Source of the DNA: Burkholderia diffusa
Lineage (GTDB): Bacteria > Pseudomonadota > Gammaproteobacteria > Burkholderiales > Burkholderiaceae
NCBI RefSeq assembly: GCF_001718315.1
Contig: NZ_CP013363.1
Coordinates: 186,001 to 250,000 of the forward strand
Length of the DNA stretch: 64,000 bases
Direction: 5' to 3'
The notes below the pieces were generated by a model. That model ran no database searches. It was given only the letters and a program-made list of their open reading frames with translations, and had not been told where the DNA came from. Below are positions 44,025 through 52,632 of the stretch, piece by piece; position 1 is the first letter of the stretch, and each line of letters begins with the position of its first letter. The position numbers were made by a program, and so were the translations under genes.

Positions 44025-45491
44025 ATGCAAACCCAACTCTTCATCGACGGGCGCTTCGTCGACGCCGTCGAGCGCGGCACGATCGACGTGCTCAATCCGC
44101 ACGACGGCTCGCTGATCACGAGGATCGCGGCCGCCACCGCGGTGGACGTGGACCTGGCGGTCGAAGCCGCTACCCGCGCGTTCCCGCAGTGGTCGGCGAT
44201 GCCGGCGGCCGAGCGCGGCCGGTTGCTGCTGCGCCTCGCCGATGCGATCGAAGCCAACGCCGAGGAGCTCGCGCAACTGGAATCGCTGGACACCGGCCAT
44301 CCGATCCGCGATTCGCGCGCGCTCGACGTGCCGCGCACGGCAGCATGCTTCCGCTACTTCGGCGGCATGGCCGACAAGCTGCAGGGCTCGGTGATTCCCG
44401 TCGAAACCGGCTTCCTGAACTATGTGCAGCGCGCGCCGATCGGCGTCGTCGGCCAGATCGTGCCGTGGAATTTTCCGCTGATGTTCACGAGCTGGAAGAT
44501 GGGACCGGCGCTGGCGGCAGGCAACACGGTCGTGCTCAAGCCGTCGGAGATCACGCCGCTGTCGACGCTGCGCATCGTCGAACTGATGGCCGAGGTTGGC
44601 TTCCCCGAGGGCGTCGTCAATATCGTACCCGGCTACGGCCATACGGCCGGCCAGCGCCTTGCCGAACACCCCGGCGTCGGGAAGATTGCATTCACCGGCT
44701 CGACGGCGACGGGCCGCCGCATCGTCGAGGCGTCGCAGGGCAACCTGAAGCGCGTGCAGCTCGAACTGGGCGGCAAGGGCGCGAACATCGTGTTCGACGA
44801 CGCGAACCTCGACGCCGCCATCAACGGCGCCGCATGGGCGATCTTCCACAACCAGGGGCAGGCGTGCATCGCGGGTTCGCGTCTGGTGTTGCATGAACGT
44901 ATCGCCGACGCATTCCTGGAGCGCTTCGTGGCGCTGGCGTCGTCGATCCGCGTCGGCAACCCGCTGGACCCGGACACCGAGATGGGGCCGCTGACGTCGA
45001 AGCAACACCTCGACCGCGTGCTGTCGTTCGTCGACGTCGCGCGCGAGCAGGGCGGCCGCGTGCTCGCGGGCGGCAGTGCGCCGCAGGATGCCGCACTCGC
45101 CAACGGCTACTACGTGCGCCCGACCATCATCGAAGCGAAGAGCGCCGCCGACCGCATCGCGCAGGAGGAAGTGTTCGGCCCGTTCGTCACCGTGCTGCGC
45201 TTCGGCAGCGACGAGGAAGCGCTGTCGATCGCCAACGCGACCGAATACGGGCTCGGCAGCGGCCTTTGGACCAACGATCTTTCCCGCGCGCACAAGATGG
45301 CGTCGCGGATCGATGCGGGCATGTGCTGGATCAACTGCTACAAGCGCGTCAATCCGGGCAGCCCGTTCGGCGGCATCGGCAAGTCGGGCTACGGCCGCGA
45401 GATGGGCTTCGAGGCGATGCACGACTACACGGAAGCGCGCTCGGTGTGGGTCAACGTCGACGGCAAGGTGCCGCCGCACTTCAAGCGTTGA
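44025..45491 (+). CDS. 4-hydroxymuconic semialdehyde dehydrogenase
   Basis: 488-aa NAD(P)-dependent aldehyde dehydrogenase. Marks: IVPWNFPLMFTSWKMGPALA, FTGSTATGRRIVE, ELGGKGANIVFDDANLD and catalytic Cys281 in NQGQACIAGSR. It follows the dioxygenase subunits by 36 bp and precedes maleylacetate reductase by 7 bp, so it should oxidise 4-hydroxymuconic semialdehyde to maleylacetate, as PnpE/HapE do. ALDHs of this group are otherwise hard to tell apart, so the substrate rests on position. Confidence 0.88.
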   Translation: MQTQLFIDGRFVDAVERGTIDVLNPHDGSLITRIAAATAVDVDLAVEAATRAFPQWSAMPAAERGRLLLRLADAIEANAEELAQLESLDTGHPIRDSRALDVPRTAACFRYFGGMADKLQGSVIPVETGFLNYVQRAPIGVVGQIVPWNFPLMFTSWKMGPALAAGNTVVLKPSEITPLSTLRIVELMAEVGFPEGVVNIVPGYGHTAGQRLAEHPGVGKIAFTGSTATGRRIVEASQGNLKRVQLELGGKGANIVFDDANLDAAINGAAWAIFHNQGQACIAGSRLVLHERIADAFLERFVALASSIRVGNPLDPDTEMGPLTSKQHLDRVLSFVDVAREQGGRVLAGGSAPQDAALANGYYVRPTIIEAKSAADRIAQEEVFGPFVTVLRFGSDEEALSIANATEYGLGSGLWTNDLSRAHKMASRIDAGMCWINCYKRVNPGSPFGGIGKSGYGREMGFEAMHDYTEARSVWVNVDGKVPPHFKR

Positions 45492-45498
45492 GGTCAAG

Positions 45499-46566
45499 AT
45501 GGAGCGCTTCGTCTATCAGGGAACGCCGTCGCGCGTCGTGTTCGAGTGGGGTGCGCTCGAACGGCTGCCGGACGAGCTGTCCGCGCTCGGCGCGCAGCGG
45601 GCGCTGATTTTGTCGACGCCGGAACAGCAGCCGCTCGCCGAACGGGTCAGGGGCGTGCTCGGCGAGCGCGCGGCCGGCGTATGCGCGCAGGCCGTGATGC
45701 ACGTGCCGGTCGAAGTCGCGCGTGCCGCGCGCGAGACGGCCGCCGAGCTGGGCGCGGACTGTTGCGTCGCGATCGGCGGCGGCTCGACGATCGGGCTCGG
45801 CAAGGCGATCGCGCTCGAGTCGTCGCTGCCGATCCTCGCCGTGCCGACCACGTACGCGGGCTCGGAGATGACGCCGATCTTCGGGCTCACGGAAGGCCGG
45901 CTGAAGCGCACTGGGCGCGATGCGCGCGTGCTGCCTCGGACGGTGCTCTACGACCCGTCGCTGACGCTGTCGCTGCCGCCCGGAATTTCGGCGGCGTCGG
46001 GCGTCAATGCGATGGCTCACGCGGTCGAGGCGCTCTACGCGGAAGATGCGAACCCGGTGATCAGCCTGATGGCCGAGGAGTCGATCCGTGCGCTCGGCGA
46101 GGCTCTGCCAGTGATCGTTCGCGATCCGAACGATCGTGAGATGCGTAGCCGCGCGTTGTATGGCGCATGGCTTGCCGGCACGTGTCTCGGCTCGGTCGGC
46201 ATGGCGTTGCATCACAAGCTGTGTCATACGCTCGGCGGCACCTTCAACCTGCCGCATGCGCAGACGCACGCCGCGATGTTGCCGCATACCGCGCACTACA
46301 ACCATGCCGCGGCGCCCGACGCGCTGCGCCGCGTCGCACGGGCGCTGGGCGGCACCGACGCGGCCGACGCCGGCCCGCTGTTGTTCCGGTTGAATCGGCA
46401 ACTGGGCCTCTCGCCGGCGCTTGCCGACATCGGGATGCCGGAAGCGGGCCTCGACGAAGCCGCCGACCTCGCCTGCCGGAATCCCTATGCGAATCCGCGG
46501 CCGATCGAACGCGCGCCGATTCGCGAATTGCTTCAGCATGCGTGGGAAGGGCGCGAGCCGCATTGA
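45499..46566 (+). CDS. Maleylacetate reductase
   Basis: 355 aa iron-alcohol-dehydrogenase family protein reducing maleylacetate to 3-oxoadipate with NAD(P)H. The start MERFVYQGTPSRVVFEWGAL, the nucleotide segment CCVAIGGGSTIGLGKAIAL, PTTYAGSEMTPIFG and the metal-site region MALHHKLCHTLGGTFNLPHAQ are all standard. It receives maleylacetate from both the hydroquinone and the hydroxyquinol branches. Operon position: 7 bp after the dehydrogenase, 28 bp before hydroxyquinol dioxygenase. Confidence 0.94.
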   Translation: MERFVYQGTPSRVVFEWGALERLPDELSALGAQRALILSTPEQQPLAERVRGVLGERAAGVCAQAVMHVPVEVARAARETAAELGADCCVAIGGGSTIGLGKAIALESSLPILAVPTTYAGSEMTPIFGLTEGRLKRTGRDARVLPRTVLYDPSLTLSLPPGISAASGVNAMAHAVEALYAEDANPVISLMAEESIRALGEALPVIVRDPNDREMRSRALYGAWLAGTCLGSVGMALHHKLCHTLGGTFNLPHAQTHAAMLPHTAHYNHAAAPDALRRVARALGGTDAADAGPLLFRLNRQLGLSPALADIGMPEAGLDEAADLACRNPYANPRPIERAPIRELLQHAWEGREPH

Positions 46567-46594
46567 GCGGCCGGCTGCATCACAGGAGACGAAC

Positions 46595-47470
46595 GTGACG
46601 AATGAGCTTCATGACGACGGCGATACGCGGTTGACCGAGCAGGTCGTCGCCAGCTTCGACGGTACGCCTGATCCGCGCTTGCGCGTGCTGATGCAGAGCC
46701 TTGTGCGGCATCTGCATGCGTTCGTCCGCGAGACGGAGTTGACCGAGGCGGAGTGGATGGCCGCGATTCGCTTCCTGACCGAAACCGGGCAGATGTGCGA
46801 CGACGTCGTGCGCCAGGAATTCATCCTGCTGTCGGACACGCTCGGCGTGTCGATGCTGGTCGATGCGATCAACCATCGCTTCGCAACCGGCGCGACGGAA
46901 ACGACCGTATTCGGCCCGTTCTACATCGAAGGCATGCCCGAGCGCGCGTATGGCGAGAACATGGCGTTCACGCCCGGCACACCCGTCGTCGTGCACGGCC
47001 GCGTGCTCACCACCGACGGCGCACCCGTGCGCGACGCGGTGCTCGACGTGTGGCAGACGGCGGAAAACGGCATGTATTCCGGACAGGACACGGCGCAGCC
47101 GCACGGCAACCTGCGCGGACGCTACCGCACCGACGCCGAAGGCCGTTATGCGATCACGACGATCCTGCCGGTCAGCTACCCGATTCCGACCGACGGCCCG
47201 GTCGGGAAGATGCTCGATGCCACCGGCCGTCATCCGTGGCGGCCCGCGCATCTGCACTTCATGATCGACGCGCCGGGCTACCGCAAGCTCGTCACGCATC
47301 TGTTCGACGAAGAGGACGCCTATCTGAAGTCGGATGCCGTCTTCGGCGTGAAGCCGTCGCTGATGGTTGCCTATCGTCCGCGTGCGGCGGGCGATGAACT
47401 CGCGCGCCGGTTCGGGTTGAGCGGCGCGTACCGCGAAGCGACGTACGACTTCGTGCTCGACCGGAGCTGA
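46595..47470 (+). CDS. Hydroxyquinol 1,2-dioxygenase
   Basis: 291 aa intradiol ring-cleavage dioxygenase converting hydroxyquinol (1,2,4-trihydroxybenzene) to maleylacetate. GTG start at 46595 behind AGGAG. N-terminal helical linker domain (residues about 20-100), then the catalytic beta sandwich: TVFGPFYIEGMPERAYGEN, WQTAENGMYSGQD (Tyr ligand) and GRHPWRPAHLHFMIDAPGY with the His-x-His iron ligands. Together with the preceding genes it lets the cell use hydroquinone and hydroxyquinol through one reductase. Confidence 0.94.
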   Translation: MTNELHDDGDTRLTEQVVASFDGTPDPRLRVLMQSLVRHLHAFVRETELTEAEWMAAIRFLTETGQMCDDVVRQEFILLSDTLGVSMLVDAINHRFATGATETTVFGPFYIEGMPERAYGENMAFTPGTPVVVHGRVLTTDGAPVRDAVLDVWQTAENGMYSGQDTAQPHGNLRGRYRTDAEGRYAITTILPVSYPIPTDGPVGKMLDATGRHPWRPAHLHFMIDAPGYRKLVTHLFDEEDAYLKSDAVFGVKPSLMVAYRPRAAGDELARRFGLSGAYREATYDFVLDRS

Positions 47471-47475
47471 CCGAC

Positions 47476-47787
47476 ATGGCGCGATTCTTTGCAGTGTTTG
47501 CGACCGACCAGCCCGGAATGCGCGAAGTGCGCGACCGCGTGCGGTCCACGCACCGGACCTACCTGCGCGCCGCTGCGCAGCACGGCGTATATGTGCGGCT
47601 CGGCGGCCCGACGCTCGATCCGCAGGGCGATGCGATGAACGGCACGTTGCTCGTCGTCGAGGCCGACGACATCGATGCGGTGATGCAGTTCGTCGGCAAC
47701 GATCCGTACGTGAAGGAGGGGCTGTTCTCGCGGGTGGAGGTTCGACCGTGGGACTGGAGCCTCGGCAATCCCGAGCGGAGAGCGTGA
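47476..47787 (+). CDS. YciI-like protein of the hydroquinone operon
   Basis: 103 aa, YciI/muconolactone-isomerase-like ferredoxin fold: MARFFAVFATDQPGM, HRTYLRAAAQHGVYVRLGGP and DDIDAVMQFVGNDPYVKEGLF, ending in the usual aromatic WDWSLGN. It starts 5 bp after the dioxygenase stop, so it is co-translated with it. YciI proteins in aromatic operons are thought to act as small isomerases, dehalogenases or hydrolases; the reaction here is unknown. Confidence 0.86.
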   Translation: MARFFAVFATDQPGMREVRDRVRSTHRTYLRAAAQHGVYVRLGGPTLDPQGDAMNGTLLVVEADDIDAVMQFVGNDPYVKEGLFSRVEVRPWDWSLGNPERRA

Positions 47788-47790
47788 ATC

Positions 47791-48126
47791 ATGGGCGCCG
47801 CTCGACTTTGCCGGTTCTCCGATGTGCCGGACGGCGGGGCGCGCGTCGTCGACGAAGCGTGCATCGGGCGCCCCGTCATCGTCGTGCGGCGTGGAGAGCA
47901 GGTGTGGGCTTACGTGAATCGTTGCCCGCATTTCTCGGTTCCGCTCGATTTCGTGCCGGGCAACGTTTCCTGCTATCGGTCGCAGGTGCTGATGTGTGCG
48001 CATCACAGCGCGCTGTTCCGGTTCGACGATGGTGTGTGCATCGACGGGCCGTGTTCGGGTGCCGGGCTGGAAGCCGTGGCCGTCGAGGTGGATTCGACGG
48101 CATGGGTGATTTGTCGGAGCGCTTGA
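47791..48126 (+). CDS. Rieske [2Fe-2S] ferredoxin
   Basis: 111 aa single Rieske domain. Cluster ligands: Cys-Pro-His in VNRCPHFSVPLD and Cys-Ala-His-His in VLMCAHHSALFRFDDG, the C-x-H...C-x-x-H layout. It begins 3 bp after the YciI stop and is the last enzyme gene of the operon. No Rieske oxygenase or reductase partner is in the window, so it may keep a dioxygenase iron reduced or serve an oxygenase encoded elsewhere. Confidence 0.9.
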   Translation: MGAARLCRFSDVPDGGARVVDEACIGRPVIVVRRGEQVWAYVNRCPHFSVPLDFVPGNVSCYRSQVLMCAHHSALFRFDDGVCIDGPCSGAGLEAVAVEVDSTAWVICRSA

Positions 48127-48353
48127 TTCGGAAGGTCGGATTGCGCGACTGGAGTCGGGCCGTGCGGTAATCGAATCACGCGGGATGACATCGGAATTAA
48201 GCTGGATTTCACCCGCTCCATTCAATCAGTAAAGCTAATCGAATACTCATTTTCACGACCCGGATGAATTCGAAGCCGGGCCGGGGAAGTCGTTGTTTCA
48301 CGAAGAATCGGGCGAGTGCCCGATTCGTATCGACAAGAAAAGACGGAGACACA

Positions 48354-49442
48354 ATGAAACTGAGGTTTGGAGTGATCGCGATGCTTGCCATCGCGCCGGG
48401 CGCGTACGCGCAGAGCAGCGTGACCATGTTCGGTTTGATCGACAGCGGCATCTCGTATGTCAGCAACGAGGGCGGCGGAAAGAACGTCAAGTTCGACGAC
48501 GGCATCTTCACGCCGAACCTGTTCGGTTTGCGCGGCACGGAAGATCTCGGTGGCGGATATCACGCGACGTTCGCGCTCGTGAACCAGTTCTCGATGGCGA
48601 ACGGCAGCATCGTCGGCACCGGCATCTTCGGGCGCAACGCATATGTGGGCATCGAGAGCGACCGGTTCGGCAGCGTCAGGCTGGGGAATCAGTACGACTT
48701 CATGGTGGATTCCCTGTTTGCGAAGGGCAACGCGATCTCGATGGATCTCACGGGGCTGTACGGGTTCAGGAATGGCCCGTTCCAGCGTCTCGCGCTGCCT
48801 GGCAATCCCACCGGCGCATTCGACTGGGACCGCACGGCAGGCAGCAAGCCGGTTGCGAATTCGGTCAAATACAGTTCGCCGACGATTGCCGGGTTTTCCG
48901 GGGGCGTGATGTATGCGTTCGGCGGCGTGGCGGGCTCCGTCGGTGCCGACAATACCGTGAGCGCCGGGCTGAACTACGAAGTCGGGGCGTTGGGTATCGG
49001 TGCGGCCTATACGAACGAGAAGTATGGTCCGGCGCCCGGTACGCCGTCGACCAGTGTGCGCAACTGGGGCATCGGGATGCACTATGACTTCGGTGCGGTG
49101 ACCGCGAAGGCGTTGCTGACCACCGTGCACAATTCGTTCAACGACGCGGGCGCGTGGATGGCCGAAGCCGGTGGAGTATGGCGCATCAGGCCGGACATCT
49201 TTCTCGGCGCGAAATACATGTACATGAAGGGCAACGAAGCCGTGAACGACAACCATGCACATCAGGTCAGCGTCGCGCTTCAATACCTGTTGTCGAAACG
49301 GACGATGGTTTACGTGTCGGCGGACTATCAGCGCGCGAACAGCGGGGCGAATGCGCAGATCAACGGCGTGCTCGATCCGAACGGGGCGTCGAGTTCGGCG
49401 AGCCAGGCCGTGGCGCGCGTTGGCGTGCATACGATGTTTTGA
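48354..49442 (+). CDS. Gram-negative outer-membrane porin (OmpC/Gram_neg_porin type)
   Basis: 362 aa from ATG 48354. Signal peptide ends at AIAPGAYAQ; the mature protein starts SSVTMFGLIDSGISYVSNEG, the Burkholderia porin opening, includes LRGTEDLGGGYHATFALVN and FGRNAYVGIESDRFGSVRLGNQ, and ends in the porin-type terminal Phe (VGVHTMF). A trimeric 16-strand barrel is expected. It follows the hydroquinone operon by 227 bp with its own promoter region and may admit the aromatic substrate. Confidence 0.94.
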   Translation: MKLRFGVIAMLAIAPGAYAQSSVTMFGLIDSGISYVSNEGGGKNVKFDDGIFTPNLFGLRGTEDLGGGYHATFALVNQFSMANGSIVGTGIFGRNAYVGIESDRFGSVRLGNQYDFMVDSLFAKGNAISMDLTGLYGFRNGPFQRLALPGNPTGAFDWDRTAGSKPVANSVKYSSPTIAGFSGGVMYAFGGVAGSVGADNTVSAGLNYEVGALGIGAAYTNEKYGPAPGTPSTSVRNWGIGMHYDFGAVTAKALLTTVHNSFNDAGAWMAEAGGVWRIRPDIFLGAKYMYMKGNEAVNDNHAHQVSVALQYLLSKRTMVYVSADYQRANSGANAQINGVLDPNGASSSASQAVARVGVHTMF

Positions 49443-49449
49443 CGGCGTG

Positions 49450-49480
49450 CCGGGCGGACTTTGCGTCAAGGTCCGCCCGG
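49450..49480. terminator. Shared hairpin between porin and glutathione transferase genes
   Basis: Perfect 10-bp stem CCGGGCGGAC / GTCCGCCCGG with an 11-nt loop between two convergent genes. No T-run follows on either strand, but position and stability suggest a bidirectional transcript end. Confidence 0.7.
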
Positions 49481-49487
49481 TATCGGA

Positions 49488-50147
49488 CTACCTTGCAGCG
49501 GACGCTGCCTCCTTGGCCTTGTCCTGCTCGGCCGCGAGTGCCGCATCCGCCGCCTGCGCACGCTGGATGGCCGGGCGAGCAAGAACGCGGTCGATATAGG
49601 CGCGAATGTGCGGCGTCTCGGGCACCAGCTTGAACATCGTCGTCCAGTGCAGCGCCGAGCCCCACAGCACATCCGCGGCCGTGAAGCGCTCGCCCAGCAG
49701 CCAGGGCCCCTTTGCCAGTTGTGCATCGATCGCGTTGATGACGGCATCGAAGTCGCCGTAGGGCGACGTCGAGTAGGCCGCGGGCGGACGATTCATCGAG
49801 CGGTCGACGACGGCCGGCTCGAGGCACGAACCGTAGAACGTCATCCAGCGCAGATACGGGCCGCGCAGCGAATCGCCGGGCGCCGGCGACAGGCCGGCTT
49901 CCGGATACAGTTCCGCCGCGTACATGTAGACGGCGGCCTGCTCGGTCACGATCACGTCGCCGTGACGCAGCGCGGGCACCTTGCCCATCGGGTTGATGCC
50001 GAGATATTCGGCGTCGTGATGTTTGCCGGCGGAGAGGTCGAACGCGTGCAGTTCGTAGTCGGCGCTCAGTTCTTCGAGCAGCATCCGCGCGCCGGCCGAT
50101 CGGCTGCGCGGCGAGTGGTACAGGGTCAGGTGACGGTCTTGCGGCAT
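49488..50147 (-). CDS. Glutathione S-transferase
   Basis: 219 aa cytosolic enzyme. N-terminal thioredoxin fold with the glutathione site (LTLYHSPRSRSAGARML, then NPMGKVPALRHGDVIVTEQAAVYMY, where the cis-Pro and Glu-Gln/Ala-Ala segment bind glutathione), C-terminal helical domain from residue about 90 (LLGERFTAADVLWGSALHW). The C-terminal tail is rich in Ala, Glu and Lys. Divergent from an AraC gene. Substrate unknown. Confidence 0.92.
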   Translation of the reverse strand: MPQDRHLTLYHSPRSRSAGARMLLEELSADYELHAFDLSAGKHHDAEYLGINPMGKVPALRHGDVIVTEQAAVYMYAAELYPEAGLSPAPGDSLRGPYLRWMTFYGSCLEPAVVDRSMNRPPAAYSTSPYGDFDAVINAIDAQLAKGPWLLGERFTAADVLWGSALHWTTMFKLVPETPHIRAYIDRVLARPAIQRAQAADAALAAEQDKAKEAASAAR

Positions 50148-50267
50148 CGCGGGCTCCGGTGTGCGTTGGGGACGAGTATTCCAATGTAGGACGGCCGCGC
50201 GGCTTCGTCTTGGAAAAATCCGCTGTGGCGGTGCATCATCACGCAGTCATCTCAACGGTTCGTCACC

Positions 50268-51083
50268 ATGGCCGACTTGCGTAACGTGACCGAGACGCCC
50301 AAGGGCGTCGTCGGCCCGAAAGCCTTCAATCAGCGCTTCCGCCTGAATCGCTATTACCCGTGCGCCGAACTGGCCGGGGTGCTGGATCACCACTGGATCG
50401 TCGAATGGAATCTGCGCGATCAGCCGCCGTATGTGCAGCGCACGCTGCCGTATCCATGCGTGAATCTGGTGTTCGACCGGCGGCGGACGGGGATCTTCGG
50501 GGTGGTGTCGGGGGCGTTCGAGACGACGCTGGCCGGGGCCGGGAGGGTGATTGGCTTGCGGTTTCGGCCGGGGGCGTTCCGGGCATTCTTCGGCAAGCCG
50601 GTGCATTTGTCGACCGACAAGGTGCTGCCGGTGTCGACGCTGCTCGATTGTGGCGATGCGCAAGCCGAAGGCGCCGTGCTCGGTGCCGAGGACGATGCCG
50701 GAATGGTGGCCGCCGCGGAGGCGTTGCTGTTGCGGGTGCTGCCGCCGGCCGATCCGCAGGTCGAGCGCATTCACGCGATTTTGCAGATGCTGCAGCAAGA
50801 TCTCGGCCTCACGCAGGTGCGCGATCTGGCCGAGCGCGCGGGGATGAGCGAGCGCACGCTGCAGCAGCTCTTTTCCAACTACGTGGGTGTGACGCCGAAG
50901 TGGGTGATCTGTCGTTATCGCCTGCATGAGGCCGCGGACAAGCTTGCCGGCGGCGAGCCGGTCGATCTCGCGGAACTGGCTCAGGCGTTGGGGTATTTCG
51001 ACCAGGCGCATTTCACGCGCGATTTTCGGAAGCTGGTGGGGAAAGCGCCAGCGGAGTATCGGCGCGAGGATGGGCGGGTATGA
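50268..51083 (+). CDS. AraC-family transcriptional regulator
   Basis: 271 aa. The C-terminal AraC domain sits at residues about 180-265: LTQVRDLAERAGMSERTLQQLF, then VDLAELAQALGYFDQAHFTRDFRKLVGKAPAEYR with the typical G-Y-F-D-Q-x-H-F core. The N-terminal part is of the DUF6597 sensor kind: FNQRFRLNRYYPCAELAGVLDHHW, then PYPCVNLVFDR and FGVVSGAF. Divergent from the glutathione transferase gene by 120 bp, which it may control. Confidence 0.92.
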   Translation: MADLRNVTETPKGVVGPKAFNQRFRLNRYYPCAELAGVLDHHWIVEWNLRDQPPYVQRTLPYPCVNLVFDRRRTGIFGVVSGAFETTLAGAGRVIGLRFRPGAFRAFFGKPVHLSTDKVLPVSTLLDCGDAQAEGAVLGAEDDAGMVAAAEALLLRVLPPADPQVERIHAILQMLQQDLGLTQVRDLAERAGMSERTLQQLFSNYVGVTPKWVICRYRLHEAADKLAGGEPVDLAELAQALGYFDQAHFTRDFRKLVGKAPAEYRREDGRV

Positions 51084-51203
51084 GGGTGCCGATTCCTGAT
51101 CGGCGAGCCGGCCATGAGTCATTTCGAACGGGGGTGCGTCGCGCGCCATTCCACCCTATAGTGCTCGTCGTTGACCGATCAGAAAGAAAATCAGGAGTTC
51201 GTC

Positions 51204-52016
51204 GTGCTTCACAGGAAATCCAAGTTGGGTCGTTCGAGCTTCGCGTGGGGCGTCGTGTTGGCGATGATGCTGGCGCCAGTGGCGGCATACGCGGAGGTGC
51301 AGGCTGCAGACGGCGCGACGCGCGTCGCGCCCGCTGTCGATCATGGCACGTCCACCGGACGATCGATTGTCGGTGACGATCCGGTTGCAATCCGGGATGC
51401 GCTGAAGAAGCAGCACGTCAGCGCTGCCGCCCCTTCATTGAGTGCACGGGTTCGCGGCCTCGTCTCCAGCGCCACCGATCGGCATGGCCCGAATCCCGAC
51501 CTGGCAGCCGTCGATCTCGATCGTGACGTGACGTTCGTGGTGCCGGTGCGATACGGGCTGAGATACCAAGCGCAGCGGCGCTTGATGACGCTGGACGTCG
51601 ACCTGTTCGACGCGGAGCGCGACGACCGAACGAGCATCCTGCTCAGAAAGGTCACGACGGGGCCGCGAGGGCGAGGGCTAGTGATTGCACCCGAAGCGAA
51701 GGCGAAAGGGTATATCCAGCAGGTCGATATCATCGAGCTCGACGCCGGGGAAGGGAAAAAGACGTCGATTCGCAGCCGCATGCGGCTTTCGCCTGCCGTG
51801 TACGCCCAAGCGCATGGCGACTTCGCACTCGTATTTTCCGGGCGCCTGGTTCGGCCTTACCTGACTGAACAAACCGAGCATGTCGATCCGAGCATCGAGG
51901 AGCCGACGGATATCACGACCCGGATCTCCAGGTTGCACATGGATCTCCAATCCATCCGGCTGGTGAGTCCGTCGAGCGGTGTCGTGCTGTCGAAGAAGCT
52001 GAGTTTGTCGAAGTAG
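51204..52016 (+). CDS. Exported protein of unknown function (270 aa)
   Basis: Not recognised. GTG start at 51204 is chosen over the TTG at 51171 because AGGAG lies 6 bp upstream and a good signal peptide follows (basic start, WGVVLAMMLAPVAAYAE, cut after AYA near residue 32). The mature protein is mainly beta-strand with repeated Arg/Asp-rich segments (VTFVVPVRYGLRYQAQRRLM, FALVFSGRLVRPYL) and no Cys pairs. Probably periplasmic. It stands alone between the AraC and H-NS genes. Confidence 0.75.
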   Translation: MLHRKSKLGRSSFAWGVVLAMMLAPVAAYAEVQAADGATRVAPAVDHGTSTGRSIVGDDPVAIRDALKKQHVSAAAPSLSARVRGLVSSATDRHGPNPDLAAVDLDRDVTFVVPVRYGLRYQAQRRLMTLDVDLFDAERDDRTSILLRKVTTGPRGRGLVIAPEAKAKGYIQQVDIIELDAGEGKKTSIRSRMRLSPAVYAQAHGDFALVFSGRLVRPYLTEQTEHVDPSIEEPTDITTRISRLHMDLQSIRLVSPSSGVVLSKKLSLSK

Positions 52017-52061
52017 CGATTTTCTTGTGCGAGGGGATGATGATTGCGTGCGATCAAGCGG

Positions 52062-52090
52062 TTGCTGAATTATCATGATTTACGTATTGT
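52062..52090 (+). promoter_or_regulatory. Sigma-70-type promoter of the H-NS gene
   Basis: TTGCTG and TATTGT lie 17 bp apart at 52062-52067 and 52085-52090, inside an AT-rich stretch that contains an ATCATGAT palindrome. A leader of about 20 nt with AGGAG leads to the ATG at 52116. Confidence 0.7.
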
Positions 52091-52115
52091 TCTCAAAATA
52101 CAGGAGAATTAACGA

Positions 52116-52418
52116 ATGACTGAAACCTACAAGAAGCTGAAGGCACAACTTGACGTGCTCCAGAAGCGCACTGAAGCCGCTCGCATCGCGGAGCTCGAAG
52201 CCGTGATTGCGCAGATTCGCGAGCTCGTTGACGAGTACGGCATCACTGAAGACCAGATTTTTGGTCGCAAGCGCGCGAAGACGGCCGCGAAACCGGCAGC
52301 AGTTGCCGAGCCGAAATACCAAAACCCGAAGACGGGGGAGACGTGGTCGGGCCGAGGCCGCGCCCCGCTGTGGATTCGCGACGCGAAGAACCGCGACCGC
52401 TTTCTTATTGCCAAGTAA
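52116..52418 (+). CDS. H-NS-family nucleoid protein
   Basis: 100 aa. Residues about 1-50 form the coiled-coil oligomerisation region (YKKLKAQLDVLQKRTEAARIAELEAVIAQI, described in part), then a Lys/Ala-rich linker, and the C-terminal AT-hook-like domain YQNPKTGETWSGRGRAPLWI ending in FLIAK. This W-S-G-R-G-R-x-P-x-W core is the beta-proteobacterial (BpH3/H-NS) DNA-binding motif. It silences AT-rich, often acquired DNA. Monocistronic, with its own promoter. Confidence 0.96.
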   Translation: MTETYKKLKAQLDVLQKRTEAARIAELEAVIAQIRELVDEYGITEDQIFGRKRAKTAAKPAAVAEPKYQNPKTGETWSGRGRAPLWIRDAKNRDRFLIAK

Positions 52419-52561
52419 GGCGGGAGTCCGGAAACCGCACGCATCCCGCATTTGCGCGTGCAGTTTCGTGAGTTCGCCGATACATTACGCGTCGCGCTCG
52501 AACTCCCGGAGCGCGGGTTGGGAACTGCACATCGGGAACCCGGCTCCGACTAGTTCCAATT

Positions 52562-52603
52562 GGTAGCTCAGCGGCACCTGCAGTTCCCTCGCAATGAGCT
52601 ACC
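52562..52603. repeat. Inverted repeat between the H-NS and glmS genes
   Basis: GGTAGCTCA and TGAGCTACC are exact 9-bp complements 24 bp apart, in the 214-bp gap between the convergent H-NS and glmS genes. No T-run follows, so it is at best a weak or Rho-assisted transcript end. Confidence 0.55.
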
Positions 52604-52632
52604 TTAAGTATTGCGGGCAGCAAGACATACCC

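Noticed and set aside
52555..52610. tRNA-like string TGGTAGCTCAG
   Set aside because: It resembles a D-arm, but no anticodon arm, TTCGA T-loop or acceptor pairing follows; it is one arm of an inverted repeat.
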